64,000 nucleotides of DNA from Luteolibacter sp. SL250 (lineage in GTDB: Bacteria > Verrucomicrobiota > Verrucomicrobiia > Verrucomicrobiales > Akkermansiaceae), in NCBI RefSeq assembly GCF_026625605.1, contig NZ_CP113054.1, positions 248,001-312,000 on the forward strand, written 5' to 3'. Position 1 is the stretch's first letter, and the number at the start of each line of letters is the position of its first letter. The position numbers were made by a program, and so were the translations under genes. Of the stretch, positions 54,248-61,779 are shown in pieces. Under the pieces are notes generated by a model that saw only the letters and a program-made list of their open reading frames with translations, did not search any database and was not told where the DNA came from.

Positions 54248-55171
54248 ATGGCTCTCACCGCACTCATCTGTCCGCAATGTTCGTCTCCGCTGCCGCGTGT
54301 GGCGCTGTGGCGCTCGGTGAAATGTCCTGCCTGCGGGTCGCTGCTCACGAAGACGGAATCGGCGGTGGAGCGTGCCACTTTCCGCGAGGCGTTGAAGCGC
54401 GCGAAGGAATCAGCGATCCATCCCGGCACCACCGTATCATGTGCCGGACAACGCTACCGCCTGCTGGAACTGCTGGGCAAAGGCGATGGCTCTGAGGTCC
54501 ATCTCGCCCGGAGTGGCGGGGTGTTCCCTTTCCTTGCCACGTTGAAGATTTCGCTCAACCAGAAGGCGAAGGATCGCCATGAAAAGGAAGCTGCCGTATT
54601 GGGGGAACTGCTCGCGCCGCTGCAGGGAGCAGCCAGCCTTTATGCGGCGCGTTGCCTGCCGGAGGTCATCGCCCATGGGAAGGTGGAGGGCGACGGGCAG
54701 CGGCACGCGTTGGTTCTGAAGCATCCTTATGGCTATTGGGGCAGCCTGGCGGCACTGGCGGCGAGGTTTCCTGGCGGGATCGATCCCCGGCACGCGGTTT
54801 GGATCTGGCGGAGGATTCTGGATACGCTGCACTTCCTCCACTCGCTCGGCTGGACCCATGGCGACCTGAAGCCGCAGCATGTGCTGGTCAACGCGAAGGA
54901 TCACACGGTCCGCCTGATCGGTTTCGCGTCCGCACGCAGGCACGCGAGTGTGAAGGACAAGACGCGCGACCTGCGGGACAGCGCGCGCATCATCCTCGCC
55001 CTCTGCGGGAGCAATTCATCCGTTCCGCCCGCACTCGCCGCCCTGCTGGAGCAGGCGGCGGAGGTGGATACATTCCCGACTTCGGACGGTGCCCCCGGGC
55101 TTGACGCCCTGCTCCGTGCCGCCGCGCAGGAAGCATTCGGCCCGCCTTCATTCGTCCATCTCCATCTTTGA
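54248..55171 (+). CDS. Zinc-ribbon protein kinase-like protein, predicted pseudokinase
   Basis: 307 residues from ATG 54248. An N-terminal zinc ribbon has Cys8-x2-Cys11 and Cys26-x2-Cys29 (ICPQCSS, VKCPACG). A kinase-like domain (about 68-300) has the G-loop LGKGDGSEV (76-84), Lys100 in LATLKIS, and HGDLKPQHVL (204-213). Two metal-binding residues are missing: the catalytic-loop Asn is His211, and the DFG Asp is Gly225 in LIGFASA. The G-loop and Lys remain, so nucleotide binding without transfer is plausible. The next gene, 24 bp on, is a VWA protein. Sequence and synteny suggest a regulatory scaffold. No transmembrane segment. Confidence 0.83.
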   Translation: MALTALICPQCSSPLPRVALWRSVKCPACGSLLTKTESAVERATFREALKRAKESAIHPGTTVSCAGQRYRLLELLGKGDGSEVHLARSGGVFPFLATLKISLNQKAKDRHEKEAAVLGELLAPLQGAASLYAARCLPEVIAHGKVEGDGQRHALVLKHPYGYWGSLAALAARFPGGIDPRHAVWIWRRILDTLHFLHSLGWTHGDLKPQHVLVNAKDHTVRLIGFASARRHASVKDKTRDLRDSARIILALCGSNSSVPPALAALLEQAAEVDTFPTSDGAPGLDALLRAAAQEAFGPPSFVHLHL

Positions 55172-55195
55172 ACCAACCAACCACCAGCCACCACC

Positions 55196-56161
55196 ATGGG
55201 ATACGGAAGCTACTCGATCGACGCCCACCGGGCACTCACCGCGGGCCGCGCCCACAAGGGACTGAACGAAGTGTTCAGCCAGACACAGTGCCATGCCCTG
55301 ATGAATCCGAAGGGCCTGAAGGTGCGCGAGTGCCGTGACAGCGAGGACCATCCGGATTCGCTGGGAGTCATCTTCGCGCTCGATGTGACGGGGTCGATGG
55401 GGAGCATCCCGCATCTGCTTGCGAAACAGGAACTGCCGAATTTCATGAAGCTGCTCAATGGCTGCGGACTGCCCGACCCACAGGTGATGTTCATGGCCAT
55501 CGGGGATGCGACTTCCGACAGGGCGTCCCTGCAGGTGGGACAGTTCGAAAGCACCGCGGAGCTGATGGACCAGTGGCTGACCTGGAGCTACCTCGAAGGC
55601 GGTGGCGGTGGCACCGGTTCGGAAAGCTACGAGCTGGGATTCTACATCGCCGCGCAGCACACGGATACGGACAACTTCGCCAAGCGGAAGAAGAAGGGCT
55701 TCCTGTTCATGACGGGGGACGAACTCCCCTACCCTTCCGTTTCGCGGCACCAGATCGAGGCGCTGGTCGGATCGAAGCTCGATGAGGACATCCCGGTGGA
55801 GGAAGTCATCGCCGCCGCCGCTGAGAGCTACCACCTGTTTTTTCTGATCCCGGATCCGGAACGCGCGAAACGCTGCGGGGCGCGCTGGCGGCAGTTGCTG
55901 GGGGACCATGCCATCATCATGGAGTCCCCGGTGGATGCCTGCACGGTGGCGGCGTCCATCGTCGGGATCACCGAAGGCCGGATCAAGAGCCTGGATGATT
56001 TGGCAAAGATCCTGATTTCCGATGGCTTCGCCAAGGAGCGTGTGGGTTCCACTCTCCGCGCGGTGGAGCCGTATGCCGCGCTGCTGGGCCTCGGCTCGTC
56101 ATCCTATGCCAAGGCGGACGACGGCGAGCACAAGTCGTGGTGGAGCAAGCTGTTCGATTGA
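55196..56161 (+). CDS. VWA (von Willebrand factor type A) domain protein
   Basis: 321 residues, cytoplasmic (no signal peptide). The VWA fold spans about 55-260. The MIDAS Asp63-x-Thr65-Gly-Ser67 lies in FALDVTGSMGSIPHLL, followed by a probable second MIDAS Thr in AIGDATSDRAS and Asp in FLFMTGDELPYP. The DVTGSM variant is shared with VWA proteins that accompany kinases. Preceding it (1-50) is a short His/Arg-rich segment, and the C-terminal (270-321) is helical with Ser/Lys. It probably binds metal and a partner: adjacent genes are the pseudokinase and the PurA-like protein. Confidence 0.85.
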   Translation: MGYGSYSIDAHRALTAGRAHKGLNEVFSQTQCHALMNPKGLKVRECRDSEDHPDSLGVIFALDVTGSMGSIPHLLAKQELPNFMKLLNGCGLPDPQVMFMAIGDATSDRASLQVGQFESTAELMDQWLTWSYLEGGGGGTGSESYELGFYIAAQHTDTDNFAKRKKKGFLFMTGDELPYPSVSRHQIEALVGSKLDEDIPVEEVIAAAAESYHLFFLIPDPERAKRCGARWRQLLGDHAIIMESPVDACTVAASIVGITEGRIKSLDDLAKILISDGFAKERVGSTLRAVEPYAALLGLGSSSYAKADDGEHKSWWSKLFD

Positions 56162-56173
56162 TCCCAGCAGCGT

Positions 56174-57508
56174 GTGAGCGGGACCCGGCATGCATCCGTC
56201 CTCGGCCTCGGTTTCGGGGACTGCGGGAAAGGCCATTTCGTCCATGCCCTGGCGCGCCGGTGGCAGGCGCATACCGTCGTGCGTTTCAGCGGGGGTGCGC
56301 AGGCCGGTCACAATGTGGTGGCACGCTCCACGGACGGGGCGCTGCGGCACCACACGTTCTCCCAGTTCGGCTCCGGAACATTCCTGCCCGGTGTCCGCAC
56401 GCTGTTGGTCGATCCCATGGTTGTCCATCCCACCGCGCTGCTGGTGGAGGCGGAGGCGCTGCGGCTCTGCGGTGTGGACGATGCGCTGGCGCGGATGATG
56501 ATCGACGGCAGATGCCGGGTCACCACACCCTTCCACCAGGCGGCGGGCCGCCTGCGCGAGATCCGGCGTGGGGCATCCGCGCACGGGACCTGCGGCGTGG
56601 GCGTGGGTGAGACCGTCCATCATGGACTCCTGCATCCTGAGCAGTCCTTCCGCTACGAAGACCTGCTCCCATCCGGAAAGGCATCCGCGTTGGAAAAGCT
56701 GGAGGCGATCCGGACCACGCTGCTGGATGAATTTTCCGGAGAAGCCGGACCGCTTGCGGAAGAAGAGATGGCCGCGCTGGAGGACGGGACGCTGGCGGCA
56801 CGGTGGTGGGGCATCGCGGTGGCCGTCGCCCGCCAATGCCCGCCCGCCCGCAGTTATGAAGTGGCGGCCCGCCTGGAGCTGCCCGGCTGTGTCATCCATG
56901 AAGGCGCACAGGGCATCCTGCTGGATGAATGGCATGGCTTCCACCCGCACACCACCTGGAGCAGCATCACCACCGCCGCTCTTGGAGAAGCGCTCGGGAA
57001 GTTCGGCATCCGGCCGGAGATCAGGCACCATGGAGTGCTGAGGACCTACTTCACCCGTCATGGCGCGGGGCCGTTTCCGACCCACGACCGGACCCTGGAC
57101 CCGATGTTGGGGGAACCCCACAACGCCAGCGACGGATGGCAGGGTGAATTCCGCCGCGGCCATCCGGACGGCGTGCTGCTGGATCACGCGCTCCGCTCGG
57201 TGGGACGGCTCGACGGCTTGCTGGTCAGCCATCTGGATGTCTTCCGGAAGGGAGTCCGGCTGAAATGGTGCGGCGGCTATGACATCGGCGGGAACCCCGA
57301 GCCGCTCCGAAGCCTGCCGGAGGGAAAGCCGCGCGACCTCGCGCACCAGGAGTCGTTGACCCGGTTGCTGCAGGGCGCGACACCGCGCTATGAGGCGGAT
57401 CACCTTTGCTCGGAGGAAGACTATCTGGCCCGGCTGGACGCGGCGACACCGTTGCCGGTCGTGGCAACCTCATGTGGCCCGGAAGCCGATGATGTCAGGT
57501 TCCGCTGA
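56174..57508 (+). CDS. Divergent adenylosuccinate synthetase (PurA) homologue
   Basis: 444 residues from GTG 56174, 12 bp after the VWA stop. PurA landmarks: GLGFGDCGKGHFVHAL (GDEGKG equivalent, Asp16, with Cys for Glu), GGAQAGHN (His46), FSQFGSGTFLPG, EGAQGILLDEWHGFHPHTT and YFTRHGAGPFPTHD. The classic aspartate-binding TTGRxRRxGW loop is replaced by DGWQGEFRRGHPDG, and the KLDVL region by SHLDVFRKG. So the GTP and IMP sites look partly kept while the second-substrate site has changed, as in phage PurZ. It is probably not the housekeeping PurA. It forms a tight set with the pseudokinase and VWA genes. Confidence 0.83.
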   Translation: MSGTRHASVLGLGFGDCGKGHFVHALARRWQAHTVVRFSGGAQAGHNVVARSTDGALRHHTFSQFGSGTFLPGVRTLLVDPMVVHPTALLVEAEALRLCGVDDALARMMIDGRCRVTTPFHQAAGRLREIRRGASAHGTCGVGVGETVHHGLLHPEQSFRYEDLLPSGKASALEKLEAIRTTLLDEFSGEAGPLAEEEMAALEDGTLAARWWGIAVAVARQCPPARSYEVAARLELPGCVIHEGAQGILLDEWHGFHPHTTWSSITTAALGEALGKFGIRPEIRHHGVLRTYFTRHGAGPFPTHDRTLDPMLGEPHNASDGWQGEFRRGHPDGVLLDHALRSVGRLDGLLVSHLDVFRKGVRLKWCGGYDIGGNPEPLRSLPEGKPRDLAHQESLTRLLQGATPRYEADHLCSEEDYLARLDAATPLPVVATSCGPEADDVRFR

Positions 57509-57517
57509 ATCCCCCGC

Positions 57518-58165
57518 TCACCCATCCTGCGGTGTGAACCCCATCACGATGTCGAAGGTCACTGCCAGCTCGCCCGCCTTGCTGCCGGGGATGGGCTTGA
57601 ACTCGCGGATGACGGACTCGCGCTGCGCGGCGTCCTTGATGTTGCGGATGACGAAGTCCTTTTCGTTCGCCGGGTCGCCCTTCACGTAGAGCTGGGTGGT
57701 CCATTTCTCTCGGCCTTTCATTTTCACCGCGAAATGGATGTGCGGCACGCGGCCGGGGTATTTCACCGGCTTGATGGTGCGGAAGTAATACTCGCCCGCG
57801 GAGCCGGTCAGGAACCGGCCGAAGCCCTGGAAGTTTCCATCCCGCTTTTCAGTGCCATCGCTGCCCTTGTGGAGATAGACGCCGTTCTGGTCCGTCTGCC
57901 AGATCTCGACCACCGCGTTGCGGATGGGAGCGCCGTTTTCATCCAGCACGCGGCCGCTGAGGTGGGTGATCTCCCCGAGCGACGGGTTGGTGGAATCGTT
58001 GATGATGATGAGGTCGTTGTCCGTATCCAGCGGCAGGTCGGTGGGGTAGAACGGTCCCTCCGTCTGGCGCGGGGTGAGGGTGAGCGCTTCGGCAAAGGCA
58101 CCGGGGATCCAGAGGCCGGCGGCCCCCGCCACGAAGTTCCGCATGAAATGACGGCGGTGATTCAT
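57518..58165 (-). CDS. Intradiol ring-cleavage dioxygenase-like exported protein
   Basis: 215 residues. A Tat-like leader (RRHFMRNFVAGAAGLWIPGAFA) is followed by the intradiol dioxygenase core: TPRQTEGPFYP, the SGRVLDENGAPIRNAVVEIWQTDQNG strand set, and the metal-ligand region EYYFRTIKPVKYPGRVPHIHF with the Tyr and His ligands to Fe(III). The family (protocatechuate/catechol 1,2-dioxygenases) opens catechol rings; exported members with this leader are common in soil and marine bacteria, with unknown substrates. It is convergent with the PurA-like gene (9 bp apart) and divergent from rlmN. Confidence 0.85.
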   Translation of the reverse strand: MNHRRHFMRNFVAGAAGLWIPGAFAEALTLTPRQTEGPFYPTDLPLDTDNDLIIINDSTNPSLGEITHLSGRVLDENGAPIRNAVVEIWQTDQNGVYLHKGSDGTEKRDGNFQGFGRFLTGSAGEYYFRTIKPVKYPGRVPHIHFAVKMKGREKWTTQLYVKGDPANEKDFVIRNIKDAAQRESVIREFKPIPGSKAGELAVTFDIVMGFTPQDG

Positions 58166-58247
58166 GCTCCATGAAACACCGGGAAATCCCGTCAGTCAGC
58201 AAAATCTTCCGCTTGAACCCGCCCCGCTCCGGCATTCAACTGCGCCC

Positions 58248-59327
58248 ATGGACGCCGTCCCGCAATCCCTCCACGATCCCGGCTTTTCCGGGCTCGAGGA
58301 CATGCTGCGGGCCGACGGCGTGAACCCCATCCATGCGAAGGCGCTGTGGCGCGCGCTCCACCGGGAGGCCGTGACGGACCTGCATGCGTGCGATTTCTCC
58401 CCTCCGCTGCAGGAGTGGGTGGGGCACAACGTGGGCGAGGGAAAGCGCTTTTTTCTGGATGTCCCGGAGGTCGTGGATGAGACGCACAGTTCCGACGGAC
58501 TGACGAAAAAGTTCCTGCTGCGGCTGCGTGACGGCCAGACGATCGAGACGGTGCTGATGGGCTACGATGGCCGCCAGACGGCCTGCGTGAGCACCCAGGC
58601 CGGTTGCGCCATGGGCTGCGTCTTCTGCGCCACCGGGCAGATGGGCTTTGTCCGCCACCTGCGGCCGGGAGAGATCGTCGCGCAGGTGAACCACGTGCGG
58701 CGCGTGCTGGGACAGAGCGCCCCGGACAAGCGGCTGCGCAACCTGGTGATGATGGGCATGGGCGAGCCGCTCCACAACTATGACGCCGTCATGCACGCGC
58801 TGGCCACCATCTCGGACGTTCGCGGCGCGAGCGTGGGCCCAGCGAAGATTTCCGTCAGCACGGTTGGCGTCATCCCCTCCATCCTGCGGATGGCCGAGGA
58901 GGGCAGGCCCTACAACCTCGCGGTGAGCCTGCACGGCTCCACCGAGGAGGAACGCTCCTCCCTCATCCCCGTGAGCAAGCGCTGGTCGCTGGAGTCACTG
59001 ATCGACGCCTGCCGCCAATACGGGACCATCACCGGAAGGCGCATCTTCTTCGGCTGGACGCTCATCGCCGGAAAGAACGATTCCGAGGAAACCGCCCATC
59101 GCCTGGCCGCGCTGCTGCACGGCATCGACGCTCACGTGAACCTCATCCCGCTCAACCCGACGAGCGGCTTTGACGGGCGGACGTCGGCCAATGCCGCCGG
59201 GGTGAAGTTCCAGCGCATCCTGCGTGACGCGGGGTTCCCCTGCACGTTCCGCCAGCGCCGTGGCATCGACGTCGCCGCAGGTTGCGGGCAGTTGAAGGCC
59301 GATAAAAAGGCCCGCGCCGCTTCGTAG
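58248..59327 (+). CDS. rlmN: 23S rRNA (adenine-C2)-methyltransferase RlmN
   Basis: 359 residues from ATG 58248. The radical-SAM CxxxCxxC motif is at Cys120-Cys124-Cys127 in CAMGCVFCATGQMGF, followed by LVMMGMGEPLHNYDAV and the SVSTVGVIPSI strand. The catalytic Cys region FRQRRGIDVAAGCGQL is near the C-terminus. It methylates A2503 of 23S rRNA and A37 of some tRNAs. Length is normal (about 350-390). It is divergent from the dioxygenase (82 bp) and followed 19 bp later by the glycoside-hydrolase-like gene. Confidence 0.96.
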   Translation: MDAVPQSLHDPGFSGLEDMLRADGVNPIHAKALWRALHREAVTDLHACDFSPPLQEWVGHNVGEGKRFFLDVPEVVDETHSSDGLTKKFLLRLRDGQTIETVLMGYDGRQTACVSTQAGCAMGCVFCATGQMGFVRHLRPGEIVAQVNHVRRVLGQSAPDKRLRNLVMMGMGEPLHNYDAVMHALATISDVRGASVGPAKISVSTVGVIPSILRMAEEGRPYNLAVSLHGSTEEERSSLIPVSKRWSLESLIDACRQYGTITGRRIFFGWTLIAGKNDSEETAHRLAALLHGIDAHVNLIPLNPTSGFDGRTSANAAGVKFQRILRDAGFPCTFRQRRGIDVAAGCGQLKADKKARAAS

Positions 59328-59346
59328 AGCCAGCTCCCCTGTTCTT

Positions 59347-61485
59347 ATGAAAATCCACACGTTCGCCGCGCTCGCCGGCGTTACCTGCGTCGCATCCGCC
59401 CTGGAACTGAAACCCGGTTCGGGCGGCATCCGCATCGATGCCGGCAGCCTCGGGGACTTCAACCTTTCCTATCCCGCGCTGGGCACGAAGTCGAACAAGC
59501 CGCTGCCGCTCATCGAGGCGCGTCCGGTTGGTGCCAACGCGACGCTGAAGTACCAGGGCGGAACGACCATCGAGGTGGCGACGACCAAGGCGGGCGACAT
59601 CACCTACACCTTTTCCGGTCTCACGGATGACGTGAAGTCCTTCTCCACCTCCACGCTCATCAACATCTCGTTCGGGCGTGGCGGGAAATGGAAGGGCGGC
59701 GGCAAGGAGGGCGACTTCCCACTTGAGAAGGCATCTCCTCCCCATTTCCTCAGCGCGAACGGAAACTCGGTCACCTTTTCCAACGCGTCGGGGGACACCT
59801 TCGAACTGAAGATCCCGGACCATTCCTTCATCCAACTGACCGACAACCGCGAGTGGGGCATGGCGGCGTATTCGCTGAAGACCTTCGTCAACATCAACCC
59901 TTCCACCAAGTCGTCCAGGATGAAGATCGGCTTCCTCCGCGGACAGGGTGACACCACCGTGCTGGATGCCTTCGGCCAGCTCGCCAGGGAGGACTGGCCC
60001 GCCAAGGTGAAGGACGAGGCCGAACTCAAGGCGGACGCCGCCAGCGAGGCCGCCTACTACGCGGGCTTCAAGCCACCGGTGCTGACCGCCTATGGCAGCC
60101 TCCCGGGCAGCGGCGCGAAGCTCGGTTTCAAGAAAACCGGCTTCTTCCACATCGAGACCAAGGGCGGAAAATCCTACCTGGTCGATCCGGAAGGAAACCT
60201 CCACTTCCACCTCGGCCTCTGCGGTTTCCAGCCCAGCGACGACTACACCTACATCAAGGGCCGCGAGAACATCTACGCCTGGCTGCCGAAGGCGAATGAC
60301 CCGCTCTTCGCCACCGCCTTCCGCAAGGACGACCCGACCGCCTTCTCCTTCTACGTGGCCAACACCATCCGCAAGTATGGCAAGCCGTATGACTACCAGG
60401 AGTTCGGCTCCCGCATGATCGACCGCGTGCGGAAGCTCGGCTTCAACGGGGTCGGCGCGTTTTCCGCCGTCCCCGCGGCGGCCAAGGAAAAGACCTTCCC
60501 CTACGTCACCAGCCTGCCGCTCGGCAAATGGTCCACCGGCCTGACGACCATCCCCGGCGCCCACGAAGTGTGGGATCCCTTCGATGAGAAAAGCCGCGCC
60601 ATCATCGAAAAGACCCTCGCCGAGAAACTACCCGCGAAGGCGGATGATCCGCTGCTGATCGGCTACTTCGTCGTCAACGAGCCCCGCTACGACGAACTGC
60701 CGAAAGTCATCCCTTCCCTGAATGCCGACCATGCGTGCAAGCGCGCCCTGGTCGATTTCCTGAAGAAGAAGTACGAGGACATCGCCGCCTACAACACCGC
60801 CTGGAAAGCGTCAGCAGCTTCCTTCGACGAGCTGAACGCAAAGGGTCTGGCGGTTGCCACCCCTGCGGCGAAGGACGACGTGAAGGCCTTCACCGGTGTC
60901 TTCCTGGAGGAGCTGTTCAGTTTCATCAACACCACCTTCCGCAAGTACGACAAGAACCACATGAACATCGGCTACCGCTTCCAGCCGATCACGATCAAGG
61001 ACCAGCAGCTCTGCGAGATCGTCGGCAAACACGTCGATGTGAACTCCTACAACTACTACACCCATGAGTTGGACAAGGAGCACCTGAACCAGATCCACCA
61101 GTGGACCGGCGGAAAGCCGATCATGCTGTCCGGGTTTTACTGGACTTCCTCGAAGGACTCCGGCCTTTCCGGCGGCCGCCAGGTGGGGAACCAGCAGGAG
61201 CGCGGCCTCATCTACCGCAACTATGTCGAACAGGCCGCCGCGCTGGGCAGCGTGATCGGCATCGAATGGTTCACCCTCATCGACCAGGCGGCGACCGGCC
61301 GCTGGTTCAGCCAGTACAACGGGGAAAGCGCGAACTCAGGGATCTTCAGCGTCGCCGACCGTCCGTGGAAGCCGATGGTCGAGGAGATGGCGAAGACCAA
61401 CCACGGGATCTATGACGTAATCCTGGGCAACCGCCCGCCCTTCGCTTGGGAAAAGGCGGCGGTGCTGGAGAAGGATCACCGATGA
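59347..61485 (+). CDS. Secreted glycoside-hydrolase-like protein (clan GH-A type, agarase/galactosidase-like)
   Basis: 712 residues. Signal peptide about 1-18 (ending VASALEL). Residues 20-250 form a beta-rich N-terminal domain. The TIM-barrel part (about 280-690) has GFFHIETKGGKSYLVDPEGN, and the putative acid Glu445 in GYFVVNEPRY, the NEP motif of clan GH-A. A second candidate Glu640 occurs in SVIGIEWFTLIDQ. It resembles GH42/GH50 beta-agarases more than other families, but the exact family is uncertain. It likely attacks a marine or soil galactan. It follows rlmN and precedes a family D element in the convergent gap to uvrA. Confidence 0.8.
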   Translation: MKIHTFAALAGVTCVASALELKPGSGGIRIDAGSLGDFNLSYPALGTKSNKPLPLIEARPVGANATLKYQGGTTIEVATTKAGDITYTFSGLTDDVKSFSTSTLINISFGRGGKWKGGGKEGDFPLEKASPPHFLSANGNSVTFSNASGDTFELKIPDHSFIQLTDNREWGMAAYSLKTFVNINPSTKSSRMKIGFLRGQGDTTVLDAFGQLAREDWPAKVKDEAELKADAASEAAYYAGFKPPVLTAYGSLPGSGAKLGFKKTGFFHIETKGGKSYLVDPEGNLHFHLGLCGFQPSDDYTYIKGRENIYAWLPKANDPLFATAFRKDDPTAFSFYVANTIRKYGKPYDYQEFGSRMIDRVRKLGFNGVGAFSAVPAAAKEKTFPYVTSLPLGKWSTGLTTIPGAHEVWDPFDEKSRAIIEKTLAEKLPAKADDPLLIGYFVVNEPRYDELPKVIPSLNADHACKRALVDFLKKKYEDIAAYNTAWKASAASFDELNAKGLAVATPAAKDDVKAFTGVFLEELFSFINTTFRKYDKNHMNIGYRFQPITIKDQQLCEIVGKHVDVNSYNYYTHELDKEHLNQIHQWTGGKPIMLSGFYWTSSKDSGLSGGRQVGNQQERGLIYRNYVEQAAALGSVIGIEWFTLIDQAATGRWFSQYNGESANSGIFSVADRPWKPMVEEMAKTNHGIYDVILGNRPPFAWEKAAVLEKDHR

Positions 61486-61542
61486 GTTATCGATCTTCCT
61501 GAAATGGAGTGAGGTGCCATGCTCACAGGGAATGCCACAGGC

Positions 61543-61716
61543 GCGGCAGCGTCATGGAGTGCGGCGGCCCTCCGCCGCTTTGGGGGAGGATGGCACCTTC
61601 CGTAAGATGTGGAAGGAATCACCACATCCCAACTTGCGGATGGCATCTTAAATTGGGGAACGCTGTGCCCGCGACTGATAGCGGCAGAAGACTGCCGCAC
61701 TCCATGACGCTGCCGC
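61543..61716. repeat. Element with GTCATGGAGTGCGGC inverted ends (family D, copy 2)
   Basis: The 23-base ends (61543-61565 and 61694-61716) are perfect inverted repeats containing GTCATGGAGTGCGGC; hairpins with CCTCCGCCGC flank the left end. The left 55-60 bases are nearly identical to the right end of copy 1 at 42313-42372. It occupies the 294-bp gap between the convergent glycoside-hydrolase and uvrA genes; nothing else is evident in that gap. Confidence 0.8.
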
Positions 61717-61779
61717 GTTCGCAGGGCATACCTTGGATGCGGCATCCCGGGATTTCTGCCGCTGCTCCCCGCCTTGAAC

